Under the pieces are notes generated by a model. That model was not told the origin of the DNA. It saw only the letters and a list, made by a program, of their open reading frames with translations, and did no database searches. Shown here piece after piece: positions 21,971 through 32,689 of a DNA stretch of 64,000 bases. The position numbers were made by a program, and so were the translations under genes. Each line of letters begins with the position of its first letter. The stretch's first letter is position 1. This DNA is from Marisa cornuarietis (Eukaryota > Mollusca > Gastropoda > Architaenioglossa > Ampullariidae), in contig SMMW01000013.1 of assembly GCA_004794655.1 (NCBI GenBank), positions 3,357,501-3,421,500 of the forward strand, in the 5' to 3' direction.

Positions 21971-23424
21971 AGGCAGGTATACATCCTAGTGGTAAATACA
22001 GGAAGGTTTATATCCTACTGCTAAAAATGAGCTTACGAAATATATTGCAGATTTCCTCTAAGAAACACAGTTTATCGCCTTTTTAAACTTCTTATTTTAT
22101 TTCTATTATCATTTTTGCAAAATAAGCGTTAAATGAAACGTGACCTGTATTGTTATGAAGAACAAAATCTCCGAGTAGATTCTCCGATTGAAGCAGATGA
22201 AGGAAAAAAGTGAGAAATTATGGATATCAGCAGCAAAAATTGTTGTCAGCTCTCCTTTTTTAATATTTCACTTCGCCCTCTCTGATTCCTACTGTAGGTG
22301 TGAAATACATGTACTTCTACAGCGGCGGCTTCCTTTGTGACAGGCGCTGACAAGATACTAGGTTTGTAGTTTAAATGGCAGAAAACTTTACTTTTGGGGG
22401 GAAAGTGGAGTTCTATTATAACAGTAGCAGGATTGTTTTCATGAATGTTAGATTTTTTAAGCAGCGCTTAAATTAGAATAAAATAGCTTTAGTACAAGTT
22501 TGTAATTTTGTAGCTGTGTCAGCAATAAAACTTCTTCAGTTTCAAAGATTTTCATTGAAAGGCTCTTCTCTCAGTGGTGTGCTGGTCGTGTCCACAGAAG
22601 CACAAGCTGAATGCTAATCTTGTTCAAGAATAGTGATGGTTGAGAAATTCATGCAGGAAAAGTGGATTTCATGTTCTAGCTGATGGACAAGGACACTGTG
22701 GTCCGGTGGCACAACGGCTAGCGCCTGTCACCAATAATGTGAGGACTGACTGTTAGGAGTTCAGATCTCGTCTCAGGCACGCTGTTCTGTTTCTACGTGT
22801 GACCCCTGTTACAGGCCAGGTTACTTTGCTATGATAATAGTCTGAGTTCCTGGTTCGGCGGAAAATTTCTTTTCTTCTTCCGCCTCAATTCATCAATCTC
22901 TTTCTCCATAATTTTTGCTTATAATTTTTATGCCGTAGGCATTAAGATGACTCTACACTAGATTGACAAAGACCACCTCTGTCCTAAACTTAGATTAATA
23001 GTAGAAACGTAAAACAAATCAGTCTCTTTTGTTTTTCTTTCACACCTTTAGAAAACTTCAAATTAGTATTCAAGCAGAAAAAAGAAATATATTTCGTGTA
23101 TACATATAATGAGTTTTGTGCATATCTACCTTATCTGCTTACCTTAAGAGTCTATGAAGTCATTAGGTGTTTTCGTTGTTTGCTTAGCTTAATTAAAATT
23201 CCCCTTCTTATCTTTTTGACAAAGGTAGTATTTTGATCGCCGTTATTGTTTTTTACTTAACAGGTCATGAATACAAGTCTACGTCTTACACTGTGTGTGG
23301 TTTCATTACACTTGAGTAGGGAGGGGGCTGTCATTTCAACATAATTTATACTGCGGCTTTTTTTTCTCCAGCTTCTGTTGTCCAATGAAGCTTGTCATTG
23401 TGTTACTGACACACACGGAGGGCG
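21971..23424 (+). other. spacer before CA-C
   Basis: Second half of the shared spacer, collinear with 7560-8740. Contains the family-2 SINE at about 22700-22950. No gene. Confidence 0.75.
22700..22950 (+). mobile_element. tRNA-derived SINE (family 2), spacer copy 2
   Basis: Head gtccggtggcacaacggctagcgcctgtcacc with a B-box-like gttcagatctc. Same insertion as at 8254. Confidence 0.6.
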
Positions 23425-23432
23425 TATTTAAG
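23425..23432 (+). promoter_or_regulatory. TATA-like box of CA-C
   Basis: TATTTAAG, 56 bases before the ATG, in a block conserved before CA-D (38701). Position fits a core promoter with a short 5' leader. Confidence 0.6.
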
Positions 23433-23480
23433 GATGCCCACAGACCTTTTCCCCCTGCAGTGCGAGTGTGAGCTGTCGCC

Positions 23481-23547
23481 ATGAACATCGTCAGGCTGGT
23501 GCTGCTGATGCTGCTGGTGCTTGCAGTGACTGAAGTTCATTCATTAG
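23481..23547 (+). CDS. CA-C exon 1 (signal peptide)
   Basis: Codes [20 protein letters not shown] and ends in phase 1 before GTAACA. Three residues longer than in D and E. Confidence 0.9.
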
Positions 23548-26500
23548 GTAACAGAACCTAAAGCCTTCTTTCTCTCTCTCTCTTTCGTTTTCTTACTCGT
23601 TACATGGTCTTTCACGAATAAAATGTAATTTTTCTCGTTTTATTCTCATTTCTTCGTTTGCAAATTTCAGATTAACCTAGGTATTTTCGCTTATTGTCTT
23701 GCCATATTTCAGTGTTTTGTTCTGTATGTTTTATTATATCGTTGTATATTCCATTTGTTCTACATTTTGACACTTTCAAATTTAATAGCCTGCTTGAATT
23801 ATTGTCTCTGCCTGCATGGGTATAGATTGTTATCTTCCTTTGAACCAAGTTAGAAGTATTGTACTGTAATAAACCTTTTCTATGTGGTAAGAGATGACTT
23901 TCTCCTTCAAAAACAAAGCCTCTCTCACCGTCTCTGTCTCTCTTTCATCAAATTGTACATATAATCCATGTCTCCTTTTGTTTTGTACTAATATAGTGTT
24001 TCATTAGATGTAGCAAAAAGCTTAAAGGACAAACCAAGCGCAATATTTTTTTTTCATGATCGGATTAAGTTCGTTTTAAGCTCCCAAAATATGAGTACAT
24101 GATTATACTTATGTTTATAGATATAAGCCTTCAAACATTGGCATTCTCACCTGCCACTAGGAAAGCGGGAAAAAAATTACTCTCCTACATCGAAGAGCTC
24201 TGCTACGCGCCCTGAGTATTTGTATCAGTGAGTCTGTATGTCTTCAAGTCAAATGAAGAAACATCGCTCAGGTTGTTGTGTTCAAGAAGAGATTTTTTTA
24301 CCCCGAAAATAAAACTGCTAAGTTTGGAATGAAGCCCTACAGATTGGAACTTTATTTAAAAACTTCAAATGAAGTTTAAAAAATAATTAAATGGTCCAAA
24401 CTGAATTCATTCAACAGACTGGTTAGAAGATCTTCTTCAAATCCGTATTTAATGAGCAACAATCACGGTCATTGCAGTCTATCAGAGACGCTAAAGAGAG
24501 AAGGACTAGCATCTCAAGCGCGGGAACAGATAACTAGCGACACGCGCTGGACTAAGTCATTGCTTCGGGTTTTCGGTTTCGCCTCACACAGTGTGTCAGA
24601 GAGCTACTGTCGTAATCATTTTGAGATGCCAGGCACTAGATGTGCGATTACAGGCTGCCCTTCATGCAAAAGTCGACACAAAAGTTTGTCATTTTTGCGC
24701 ATTCAAAGACTAGACAATCAAGACGGTGATTCTAGTTTTAACATTAAAAGAGCGACTATTTGTTCCAGACATTTAAAACTGAAATGTTGAAGATAAGTCA
24801 CCTGGCAAGAGAAATATAACTTTTTTGGCTCCCGGTCGATTCGACTAGGGTCAGTTCGACTAAGGTCGGATCGACTAAGTCGTTTCGTCTAACGGTCGAG
24901 TCATCTATAGGACATATGAAATGTTATAGGACGCATGAACTGGAAAATTGAAGTGATTTGAATGTTAATAAATGATTTTTAATCTATCATGTAAATAGTG
25001 CTAATTGTCGCGTTAAGCAATTGGGCTCCACACGTTCCACTCTAGCATGCACGCTCTCAACCACACAGACTCAACAAACACTCAAACGCCCGATGCCGGC
25101 GACGCACCCAACCGTTCCTAAGTTTAAAAATTGACGCGCACACGTGGGAACAGTAAAAAACACCGACCGTTAGACGAAACGACTTAGTCGAAATGACCCG
25201 TCGAATCAACCAGTTACCACTTTTTTATATTTTAGAATAATTCGACTTTCCAGTGGTTAAAAGTATTGCTGCGTCATAGACGTAAAAATAATCGAACTAT
25301 TTATTTAACACTGGTGTCTTGAAACTGTTCGTAGTAGAGAGTGAAGAGCTTGCGCACGTGTGTTCGTGCGTGTGTGTGTGTGTTTGTGAAGATAATAAGT
25401 AATCTATTATAATATGAAATCTGTTATAATATGTTAAATAATTTGATAAAATAAAACAACTCACGATGTGAATGTGTTCAAAACAACATGTTAAAAAATC
25501 AATAAATAAGGGTTTAAATGTGTAACAGAATGAATGGAGTTTACGGTAGGTTCCTTAGAGCCTTAGTCTGAATTAATGCTGAATTAAATTCATTAAGAAA
25601 CGATAAACTCGCTATGAACCGCTTTCTATAACCACCCAGAAAGACAATGATCGAGAGAGCGAGAGCTTGCTGATATAACCATCTTCTTGACTTTGAAATA
25701 AATACATATACTACGATACAACGCTCTGTTGGAGCAAAGATACTTTAAAAAAATATATATATATATCAAAATATACTTTTTTAGAATATTTCTTCAGTAT
25801 CAAAGGATTCTATTATGCTCGCGAGTACAAACAAAGAGACCGGAAGCTGCCTGTCAATAAGTTCAGCTTGTATACAGCTCGCGTAGTGATGGCAGTCCGT
25901 TCTTTCAGTGTCTCTAAGTCTGCGTTGTATTATTACTGATTGTCTAGTACTGTGGGCGCATTTAAGTTAATTTTCCCCATTGAACAAAGTTAATCCACTG
26001 GCGTTTCATGCCATTATCTTGAGGATTTCCTCAATGAGTACAAGCCCCATCTTAGTGTCGAAGAGAACATTCAGCAACAGCACAATTTGTCCTGGTCAGT
26101 TTTCTTTAACCAAGAATTGCATCTTTTATCTCTCGACTTCAGCTCAGGCATCAGACGCCAGTTTTGAAATACTTCCGTTTCGTCACTTCCTGTTTTATCG
26201 ACAAATCCAGGGGTGCTTGAGAGAAAAATATTCATATAAAATCTCTCATGCCTCTTTGTCATAAAATACCACCGGAATATGTTTTTGTGATACTTTATGG
26301 TTTGATATCAGCGGTTTTTGCTCATCAATCGGGTGGCCTTTAACCTTTGCTTATTCTGTCACCTTTGTTAAAAAAAAATACCCTTGTTTTTTTTTTCTCT
26401 CTCTCTCTCTCCCTCCCTGGCTCGCAGGTTTATTCCATCGATAACAACTCACCCTGCTCGTGAAGTACGTGTGCCTGGACAGTGACCGAGGCTCCTGTTT

Positions 26501-27254
26501 CAGTTTTCTTCTTTGATCTCGTCATTCTTTGGGCTGAGAATGTGAAGTCGTTTGTGGGTGGACGGAGGGTCTAATATGGAAGAAACAAGACAGCATGTCA
26601 TTTGTTCCACAGACTGTATTGTTACACAAGTTGACAAGACCTTAGGCAACATCACTGGCGGCTGCACACCTGGCAACATTTTAGAGCTAGCAGATGAAAT
26701 AAACTTCACCAAAGGGTTCATGAAAGATGCATTTTAATTAGAGTGTTAAAAAACACAAATAATGCAGCAAGAACATTAAAGATTTTAAATCTCACGAAAC
26801 TAATATATTTTTCATAATAAGAAAGAAAAGTCAGTTATTGTTGTTTTCTCTTTTTCTTTAATAAGAAGTTAAGGCACTGGACTGTAATGAAATACTTTTT
26901 TCCCTTTAGCGCGTTTTAGGAAGAATGCGCAAAAAAGACTGGAGAGACAAGAGAGTTCGTCTTTGAGGCGGGTTAAGAGAGAGGGTAAGTATATGTGCAA
27001 CAGATCCTGTTATCAGCTAAGTATTTCGTTCCATCACTATAACAATTGGATTTATCTCTGATACCAGTGTATTCTTAGAGAAATACAGTTTCTGCTTAAA
27101 ACTGAGTGGTACACGCATCTGTTACTTTACAGTGTGAGTTTAACATATTTTTCGGCTAATTATATTTTATTTTCAGTTGTTTTTTCGAGAGCAACAGAAG
27201 GCTTGACTTACGGATCAGAGCTTAGCGGTAAGTCAGCGCTTGCGTTTGAGCCTC

Positions 27255-27307
<53 letters not shown>

Positions 27308-27466
27308 TTCTTATAACTGAGTGGAACACGCATCTGTTACTTTACAGTGTGAGTTTAACATATTTTTGGGCTAATTATATTTTATTTTCAGGGTTTTTTT
27401 CGAGCGCAACAGAAGGCTGGACTTACGGATCAGGGCCTACCGGTAAGTCAGCGCTTGCGTTTAAGC

Positions 27467-27529
<63 letters not shown>

Positions 27530-30500
27530 TGTGTGAAAGTGTGCGTGTGTGTGTGAATCTGTGTGTGCATATGCTTGTATGTGTGTGAATCCGTGTACCT
27601 GCAAGTATGAATCTGTGTGTGTCTAAATCTATGTGTATATGTCTGTGTGTCTCTTTGTGTGTGTTTGTATGTGAGTGCATGTGTACGTCTTTGTGTACAA
27701 GTTATAAATTAATCACTTTACATACAGAAAATGCATCGTGGAGGTAAGTATTGTACTTCTGTATAACACCTGTACAGTGACAATTACTTTCCCATGTGCA
27801 AGTATAGCGAGCTGACGAGGCTTGGTTGTGGTCATCTAGGTGTGAACAACTGGCCGCACCTGTTCGTCACGTGTGGCGGTAAATTCCAGTCGCCCATTAA
27901 CATCGACACTGACGACGTGGTGTTCGACAAGAAACTTGGCAGCTTCACGTTCGAGAACTTTGACACAGAAGAAGATGCGATAGTCAACGTTGTCAACAAT
28001 GGACACTCAGGTAAAAAAGAAACTCATCAAATTCTTTTTACTTTCGCAATAGCTTAATGTTGTGTCCCTTCACGGGAACGTCTCGGTCTTTGCCCAGATT
28101 TGGTGCGTGTGAACTTGTTTACAGATATGTGAGGGGGAGAGTGACTGAGAGTATGTGAGAGAGTCAGAAGATACTTGCCAGCGCCTGGCGCGATTATTAC
28201 TTTTTATCCTGGTAATTATCAACACATTTGGACATGATCGCGCTAGGATAATTTAAAGTTGGAGTGCTCACGGTGAAATTTGTGCGTATCCACGCTGCAT
28301 GAGCACAATGCTGCAAGAGCAGCAACCTTATTTTTAAGTTTTAAAATAGACAAAATATAAAGTTACTGATCGTTCCCAAGGTATCAACGCACGTCTATAG
28401 CTCTCAGTAAGACGCAAGACTTGTCTCTTTCAGTGACTGTGGTGTATGAACATCTGGACATGCGCCTCCACTCACCTGGACTAGCTCATGACAGTGTGTA
28501 CAGAGTGAACAACCTTCATTTCCACTGGGGCAGCAAGAACTCAGTGGGATCGGAGCACACGATTGACGGCGATAAGTTCCCTATGGAAGTGAGTTGTCAA
28601 CTTTCTCAGTTTAAAGCTTAAGGAAGCACCTAATTGGCAAACATTAAGATGGGCAGACGTGAGCATCCGTATTGCGGTGTTAGAGGTCAACTTCTTGGAT
28701 CATCGCAAGACAAACAACTGCGACAGCATTTGCCAAACATGTTTTCATTAGCCAAGAACAAAAGTCAGAGGTACAAAGACTATCAGATACCGTCGTAGTT
28801 TGACAATAAACGATGCCAACAGGTGTTGCTTCATCGACTTTGCGAGTTGGTGCACAGCTGAAACTCAGGAAGACATGGAAGAGAACACTAGGAGAAGTGG
28901 GTCAGGTGGTTCTTAGTCACAGGAGAATGACCTGTCGATGAGCAGTAAAAGGTTGACGATGTCCTGGCTCGTCTTTAAGGCTTAGACTACTCATAGCCCA
29001 GGCAATTTCTTTGCTGACTCACAAATGAATGCTTTGAGATCGGTCAGCTAACTAGATGGCCATATTTCCTGCTATTTCTCCCAAAACAGATCTGTGTCTT
29101 TGCAAAGGGGATAAAAGGCCCCACCACCTTGTGGGCTACGGGATATAACACCGATAGAACAACAAAACCTGTTGCTGACAGGGCACCGGGGCGAAAGTTC
29201 CCAAGGATGGAAGTACCAGCCAAGACACCATTCACAGTAAGAGGGTGGCGTGCTGGCCTCACTGATTTGCGGCTAATCTCTGAGATAATAAAGTGCCGTT
29301 GTCGAGGGCGGTTCTCAGTTTATTCCCCATCTCAAGCAAGCTCATATTCATCCACTCGGAACAGTTGGAGAAAACGATTAAAGGAGTAAGACACCCACCA
29401 TGATTGGGAATTTTAATGATAAGGTCAACCCAGACGGATATCAGCAATGTTCACTGTGGGCCAATTTAAGCTTGGCGAGACAAATTAGTGCTTCAGTTTT
29501 CACAGAGCTACAATGTGAGCTTGGCAAACACCTTCCACCCTCACAAGGCGTCAAGGCTCGTCGCATGGCATTCTCCTGGTGGATCGATCCGTAACCAGAT
29601 CGACCTCAAGTGTCCACATGAATGAACAATAGTAGTACCTCTGTCTAAGAAAGCGAACGGGAGGCAGTACTAGGATTGTCGAAAGATCATCTTGATCAGT
29701 CATGCGAGTAAAGTTATATTGAATTTGCTCCATCTCCGCAACAATTCCCAAGAATCGCCATTTTGTACACTTATTTTCATCATTTTCTCGTTTTAGAAAG
29801 GTCATGGTAAGGTCGCGTACAACCGATAGAAACAAACATATAAACAAAAGTTACCACGTTAGATCTCTAGTGGTAGACAAATGTATGTGTAAAGGTATGA
29901 GAAAAATTAATTGAAGAGATTGGCCTAGAATGGCGAGAAAACAAAGAGAGCAATGAATAATAATTGTTATGAATTATTAGTAATCATAATGCATCATTGG
30001 TAATCACTATGAATGATACGCCCTCATTAATAATCATTTGCAATCCTTTTGAATCATTAATAAGGGGAATTTCGTTAATAGCTCGTTCACGTGTGTTTAC
30101 AGATGCACATAGTGACTTGGAACACTGGTTACGGTACAATCGAAAATGCACTGAACTACTACGACGGATTGGCAGTCCTGGCTTTGCTCTTTAAGGTGTG
30201 TGCCGCTACAACCCACGGATTTTATTCTTTGCTTGCCTGTTGAGCCACTTATGCACAGATTAGAGACTTTTATTCCCATCACCCACCTCGCTGCCAAACC
30301 TTCGCAGTCTGATGCTTAGTCACAAAACACTGCAGACACTCTGCATGGTGTGTCGAGGCAGTAAAATAAAAACATCAGTAATGTCACACGTGAGTAATGT
30401 CATGTCAATGATGTCTCACATCAGTAATGTCACACGTCAGTGATATCACACAGCAGTAGCGTCACATATCAGTAATGTCACACGTCAGGAATGTCACGTC

Positions 30501-32422
30501 AGTAATGTCATGTCAGGAATGTCACGTCAGTAATGTCACACGTCAGTGATGTAGTTCTTATGTTGCCAGCGGACGGAGAAATGAGTTGGAAACAATCTGT
30601 ATCTTTGTTCGGCTCCGCTAATTATGTTCAGCCTGTTGCAGGTTGGAGGTGACGACAACCCTCTCTTAACTCCTCTCATCACAACGCTCAACGAGATTCA
30701 GAATCCAGGTACGCAGTCCACAGTCCAGTCTCACCCGCTAAACAATCTAACATGATCTTCTATTAGTTTTCCAACCAAAACAAAAGCATGGTTGGCATTT
30801 TTAAACCCTCGTGTTACAGCATTTCCACGACACGTGTTAATTTTTTTACTTTTATCTTGTCCTACAGCACACGGCCTTGTCTTTTTACAAAGCTTTGTTG
30901 CGAGGTAGGGAGAGAGAGGTGGGGTGAAGCCCAAATAAGCATAAAGAGAAAGAACTAAGTATACCAGAAACTTTTTTCTACGCGATTACTCTCCCTTTTT
31001 TCTACGCGATTTCTCTCCCTTTGGCCACTTTTCGTCACCTAATTGTTCACCTTTTCTTTTTAAAAATTGTGAAAGCCGTTTTAGCTGATATGGACAAACT
31101 GTTGGCCTTTTTGGCAAAGTTGTTACATACCCATCACGTAAAAGCTTTGGCAGACTTTGCGAACATTTGTCTATATTTTCTGATCAATACCGGCTAATGA
31201 ACGCTGGGGTTTATTTTTCGCTCGAATTTCCACACCACAGTGAGAAACACTAATCATATCGTTAGGGCCTTACGACTGTGTTCAAGTTCCTTTCTTACCT
31301 GTCGTTAGGCCTGATCCTTGGCAACCATTAGACACTTTGTGTGCAAGAGAACTAAAAGACATATTTTCTTCAAGATATTTATTTGTATTATTCTTAATGT
31401 CATGTCGAAGTTATTTTCAAATTGTAAGATGAGAACATTGTTTGTTTTATCGCTAGGCGATGAGAAGGACATACCAGTTTTTAAATTTATCAGCTTAATC
31501 AAGAATAAAGACAAGTACTACAGGTATCATGGTGGACTGACCACACCCCCATGTATAGAAGTCGTCGAATGGACAATCTTCAAAGACACCATCCGCATCT
31601 CTGAGGCTCAGGTAAAGAAAAACTCGCTGAGATTTTAGTCTACGTTACGTTTTTCTGAAGATGCTTGACATCTTTTTTTCCTTTGTGAAAATCAGATATT
31701 TCTTGATACTTTCTCTGATTTGAGTCGATTAATGTGATTTTTTTAATGTTGGGTGGACGAAAAGGTAAACACATCAAGAGACAGGACAATGCCAAAGTTG
31801 CATCCAAAACGACAGTTAGCAAGTTTATCGTTTCACGTTGTTAGGACTGTTCCTGGGAAAGCTCGGTATGTCAATAACTCCAGACTCAGCCTTGTGTCTA
31901 TTGGACTGATGTACGGTAGGTCTGGTTCGTGCTGAAGGCCTGGCTTATTATTTTACAGGCGTTGACACCAATGTTCACGGTCACACACTTTAACAATGTT
32001 GACTCTGTCACGTGACCTGCTTTCTTAGCCTACGTCTCTTATGGGACGCCAGAAACAGACTAACGTCATGTTGGGCTCCACACAGTTTGACCAATCGGAT
32101 TAAGAAAAACTGAGTAATGATAAGAGAACGTGATCACCTTTGTCTCAATACATAGTAAAATGTTCTGTTTGACAGCGCTTATACATTCCAACAACAGTTT
32201 ATGTTTCTTTGTTATTTAAGACACTTAATGTGTCTATACCCCCACCATCTTCACTCACACAGGTGTCTGTGTCATCTGGCATTTCTCTAATTTCAGATGA
32301 ATGCATTTCGAAATCTGAAGTCACCAGATGAAAACGGAGGAACCAAACCGTTAGTCAACAACTTCCGGTCTGTCCAGCCGACCAACCGTCGGAAGGTCCG
32401 AGCCAGTTTCGATTCAGATTGA
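23481..32422 (+). CDS. alpha-carbonic anhydrase copy C (complete)
   Basis: Complete eight-exon gene, 287 residues: 23481-23547, 27413-27442, 27840-28010, 28434-28588, 30103-30195, 30642-30708, 31457-31611 and 32297-32422. Residues 1-22 are a signal peptide (Arg5, then a Leu/Val-rich core), so the enzyme is secreted. Trp25 and Tyr27 are the N-terminal motif, His88 the proton shuttle, His118, His120 and His143 the zinc ligands, Glu130 and Thr223 the gatekeepers, and Cys44 with Cys227 the likely disulfide. The length is normal for a secreted alpha-CA without an anchor. Intron 1 is enlarged to 3.9 kb by transposons. The mini-exon is duplicated (27198-27227), allowing alternative forms. The start ATG is in good context (tcgccATGa) and downstream of the TATA-like box. 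Predicted functional. Confidence 0.93.
24626..24790 (+). pseudogene. THAP-like zinc-finger fragment
   Basis: Frame starts [14 protein letters not shown], then KSLSFLRI, and ends with ATICSRHL, the C-x4-C ... C-x2-H arrangement of THAP domains. The usual Trp region is missing, so the domain is shortened. THAP domains are typical of P-element and Kolobok-type transposases. Confidence 0.4.
24819..24826 (+). repeat. 8-bp target duplication (left)
   Basis: ACTTTTTT, repeated at 25219-25226. Confidence 0.55.
24827..25218. mobile_element. MITE with imperfect terminal inverted repeats
   Basis: 392 bp. The left end GGCTCCCGGTCGATTCGAC and the reverse complement of the right end GGTAACTGGTTGATTCGAC pair. 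Further in, cgactaagtcgtttcgtcta and cggtcg are shared over about 55 bases. The 8-bp duplication suggests a hAT-like mover. No coding capacity. Confidence 0.65.
26573..26737 (+). other. conserved open frame in intron 1 of CA-C
   Basis: Codes [30 protein letters not shown] and [14 protein letters not shown]. Counterpart of 8878-9045. Two Cys-containing patches are conserved. No splice link to CA exons was recognised. Confidence 0.45.
27198..27227 (+). CDS. CA-C alternative mini-exon 2a
   Basis: 30 nt with AACAG acceptor and GTAAGT donor, phase 1 to phase 1. Codes GLTYGSELS; the motif Trp has become Leu (TTG). Part of a tandem duplication of about 200 bp with exon 2b. Use in mRNA is unknown. 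Confidence 0.5.
27256..27306 (+). repeat. (GT)n microsatellite between the duplicated mini-exons
   Basis: About 25 units with one TT interruption. Confidence 0.9.
27413..27442 (+). CDS. CA-C exon 2 (mini-exon 2b)
   Basis: 30 nt. Codes GWTYGSGPT and keeps the Trp, so it is taken as the main form. Confidence 0.85.
27470..27517 (+). repeat. (GT)n microsatellite in intron 2 of CA-C
   Basis: About 24 uninterrupted units, part of the duplicated block. Confidence 0.9.
27840..28010 (+). CDS. CA-C exon 3
   Basis: 171 nt. Codes Cys44 (VTCGG), QSPINI and the shuttle His in NNGHS. Donor GTAAAA. Confidence 0.92.
28011..28433 (+). other. CA-C intron 3
   Basis: Short version of the A intron, lacking about 170 bases. 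Nothing else seen. Confidence 0.7.
28434..28588 (+). CDS. CA-C exon 4
   Basis: 155 nt. Codes LHFHWGS (His118, His120) and GSEHTI (Glu130). Confidence 0.93.
28589..30102 (+). other. CA-C intron 4
   Basis: Shares 28589-29050 with A and B and 29050-29720 with B. The latter holds a short RTE-like piece near 29630-29720, as in intron 4 of A. 29730-30100 is AT-rich and unique to the intron family. Confidence 0.7.
30103..30195 (+). CDS. CA-C exon 5
   Basis: 93 nt, [11 protein letters not shown] with zinc ligand His143. Ends LLFK where the other copies have LFE. Confidence 0.93.
30196..30641 (+). repeat. CA-C intron 5 with cagtaatgtcac minisatellite
   Basis: About ten diverged units of cagtaatgtcacacgt at 30370-30550. 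Confidence 0.75.
30642..30708 (+). CDS. CA-C exon 6
   Basis: 67 nt, [12 protein letters not shown]. Acceptor TTGCAG, donor GTACGC. Confidence 0.9.
30709..31456 (+). other. CA-C intron 6
   Basis: Collinear with intron 6 of A. Contains a 25-bp tandem duplication (ctacgcgatt) near 30980-31020. No gene. Confidence 0.7.
31457..31611 (+). CDS. CA-C exon 7
   Basis: 155 nt. Codes [13 protein letters not shown] (Thr223, Cys227) and VVEWTIF. Confidence 0.93.
31612..32296 (+). other. CA-C intron 7
   Basis: Collinear with intron 7 of A. No element recognised. Confidence 0.75.
32297..32422 (+). CDS. CA-C exon 8 (terminal)
   Basis: 126 nt with TGA. Codes MNAFRNLKS and NNFRSVQP, ending RASFDSD. Confidence 0.92.
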   Translation: MNAFRNLKSPDENGGTKPLVNNFRSVQPTNRRKVRASFDSD

Positions 32423-32507
32423 GGAAATTAAAAGTCAGTAACTCCAGGACTTATTCGCGATTCCGATTTTGAGCGTTTCTGTATACGATTTTCGAATTTT
32501 CAGTACA

Positions 32508-32513
32508 AATAAA
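32508..32513 (+). promoter_or_regulatory. polyadenylation signal of CA-C
   Basis: AATAAA 86 bases after the stop, as in CA-A. Confidence 0.6.
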
Positions 32514-32571
32514 TTCTAGCAGATAGGCATACGGTTCTTTCGTGTCTATGTGCCTATGTGTTTATGCTTTT

Positions 32572-32574
<3 letters not shown>

Positions 32575-32628
<54 letters not shown>
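32575..32628 (+). repeat. (GT)n microsatellite after CA-C
   Basis: About 27 units, in the same place as the array at 6726 after CA-A. Confidence 0.92.
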
Positions 32629-32630
<2 letters not shown>

Positions 32631-32689
32631 TAAGTTTGTTTTTTTGTGTGTTTTATTGGGAAACATTTCTATGTATGTCGATATTTGTT

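Larger units (their letters stand above)
24030..26340 (-). mobile_element. transposon-like relic Y in intron 1 of CA-C
   Basis: Its two ends match, in opposite orientation, the relic at 13190-14060. The reverse-strand frame at 26262-26071 ([23 protein letters not shown]) parallels the one in B. It includes a THAP-like frame and a MITE. Ends and target duplication were not established. Confidence 0.45.
23548..27197 (+). other. CA-C intron 1
   Basis: 23548-24010 and 26340-27197 are homologous to intron 1 of D. 24010-26340 is inserted relative to D and carries transposon-like DNA (separate entries). 25230-25950 has AT-rich DNA with no recognised feature. Confidence 0.7.
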
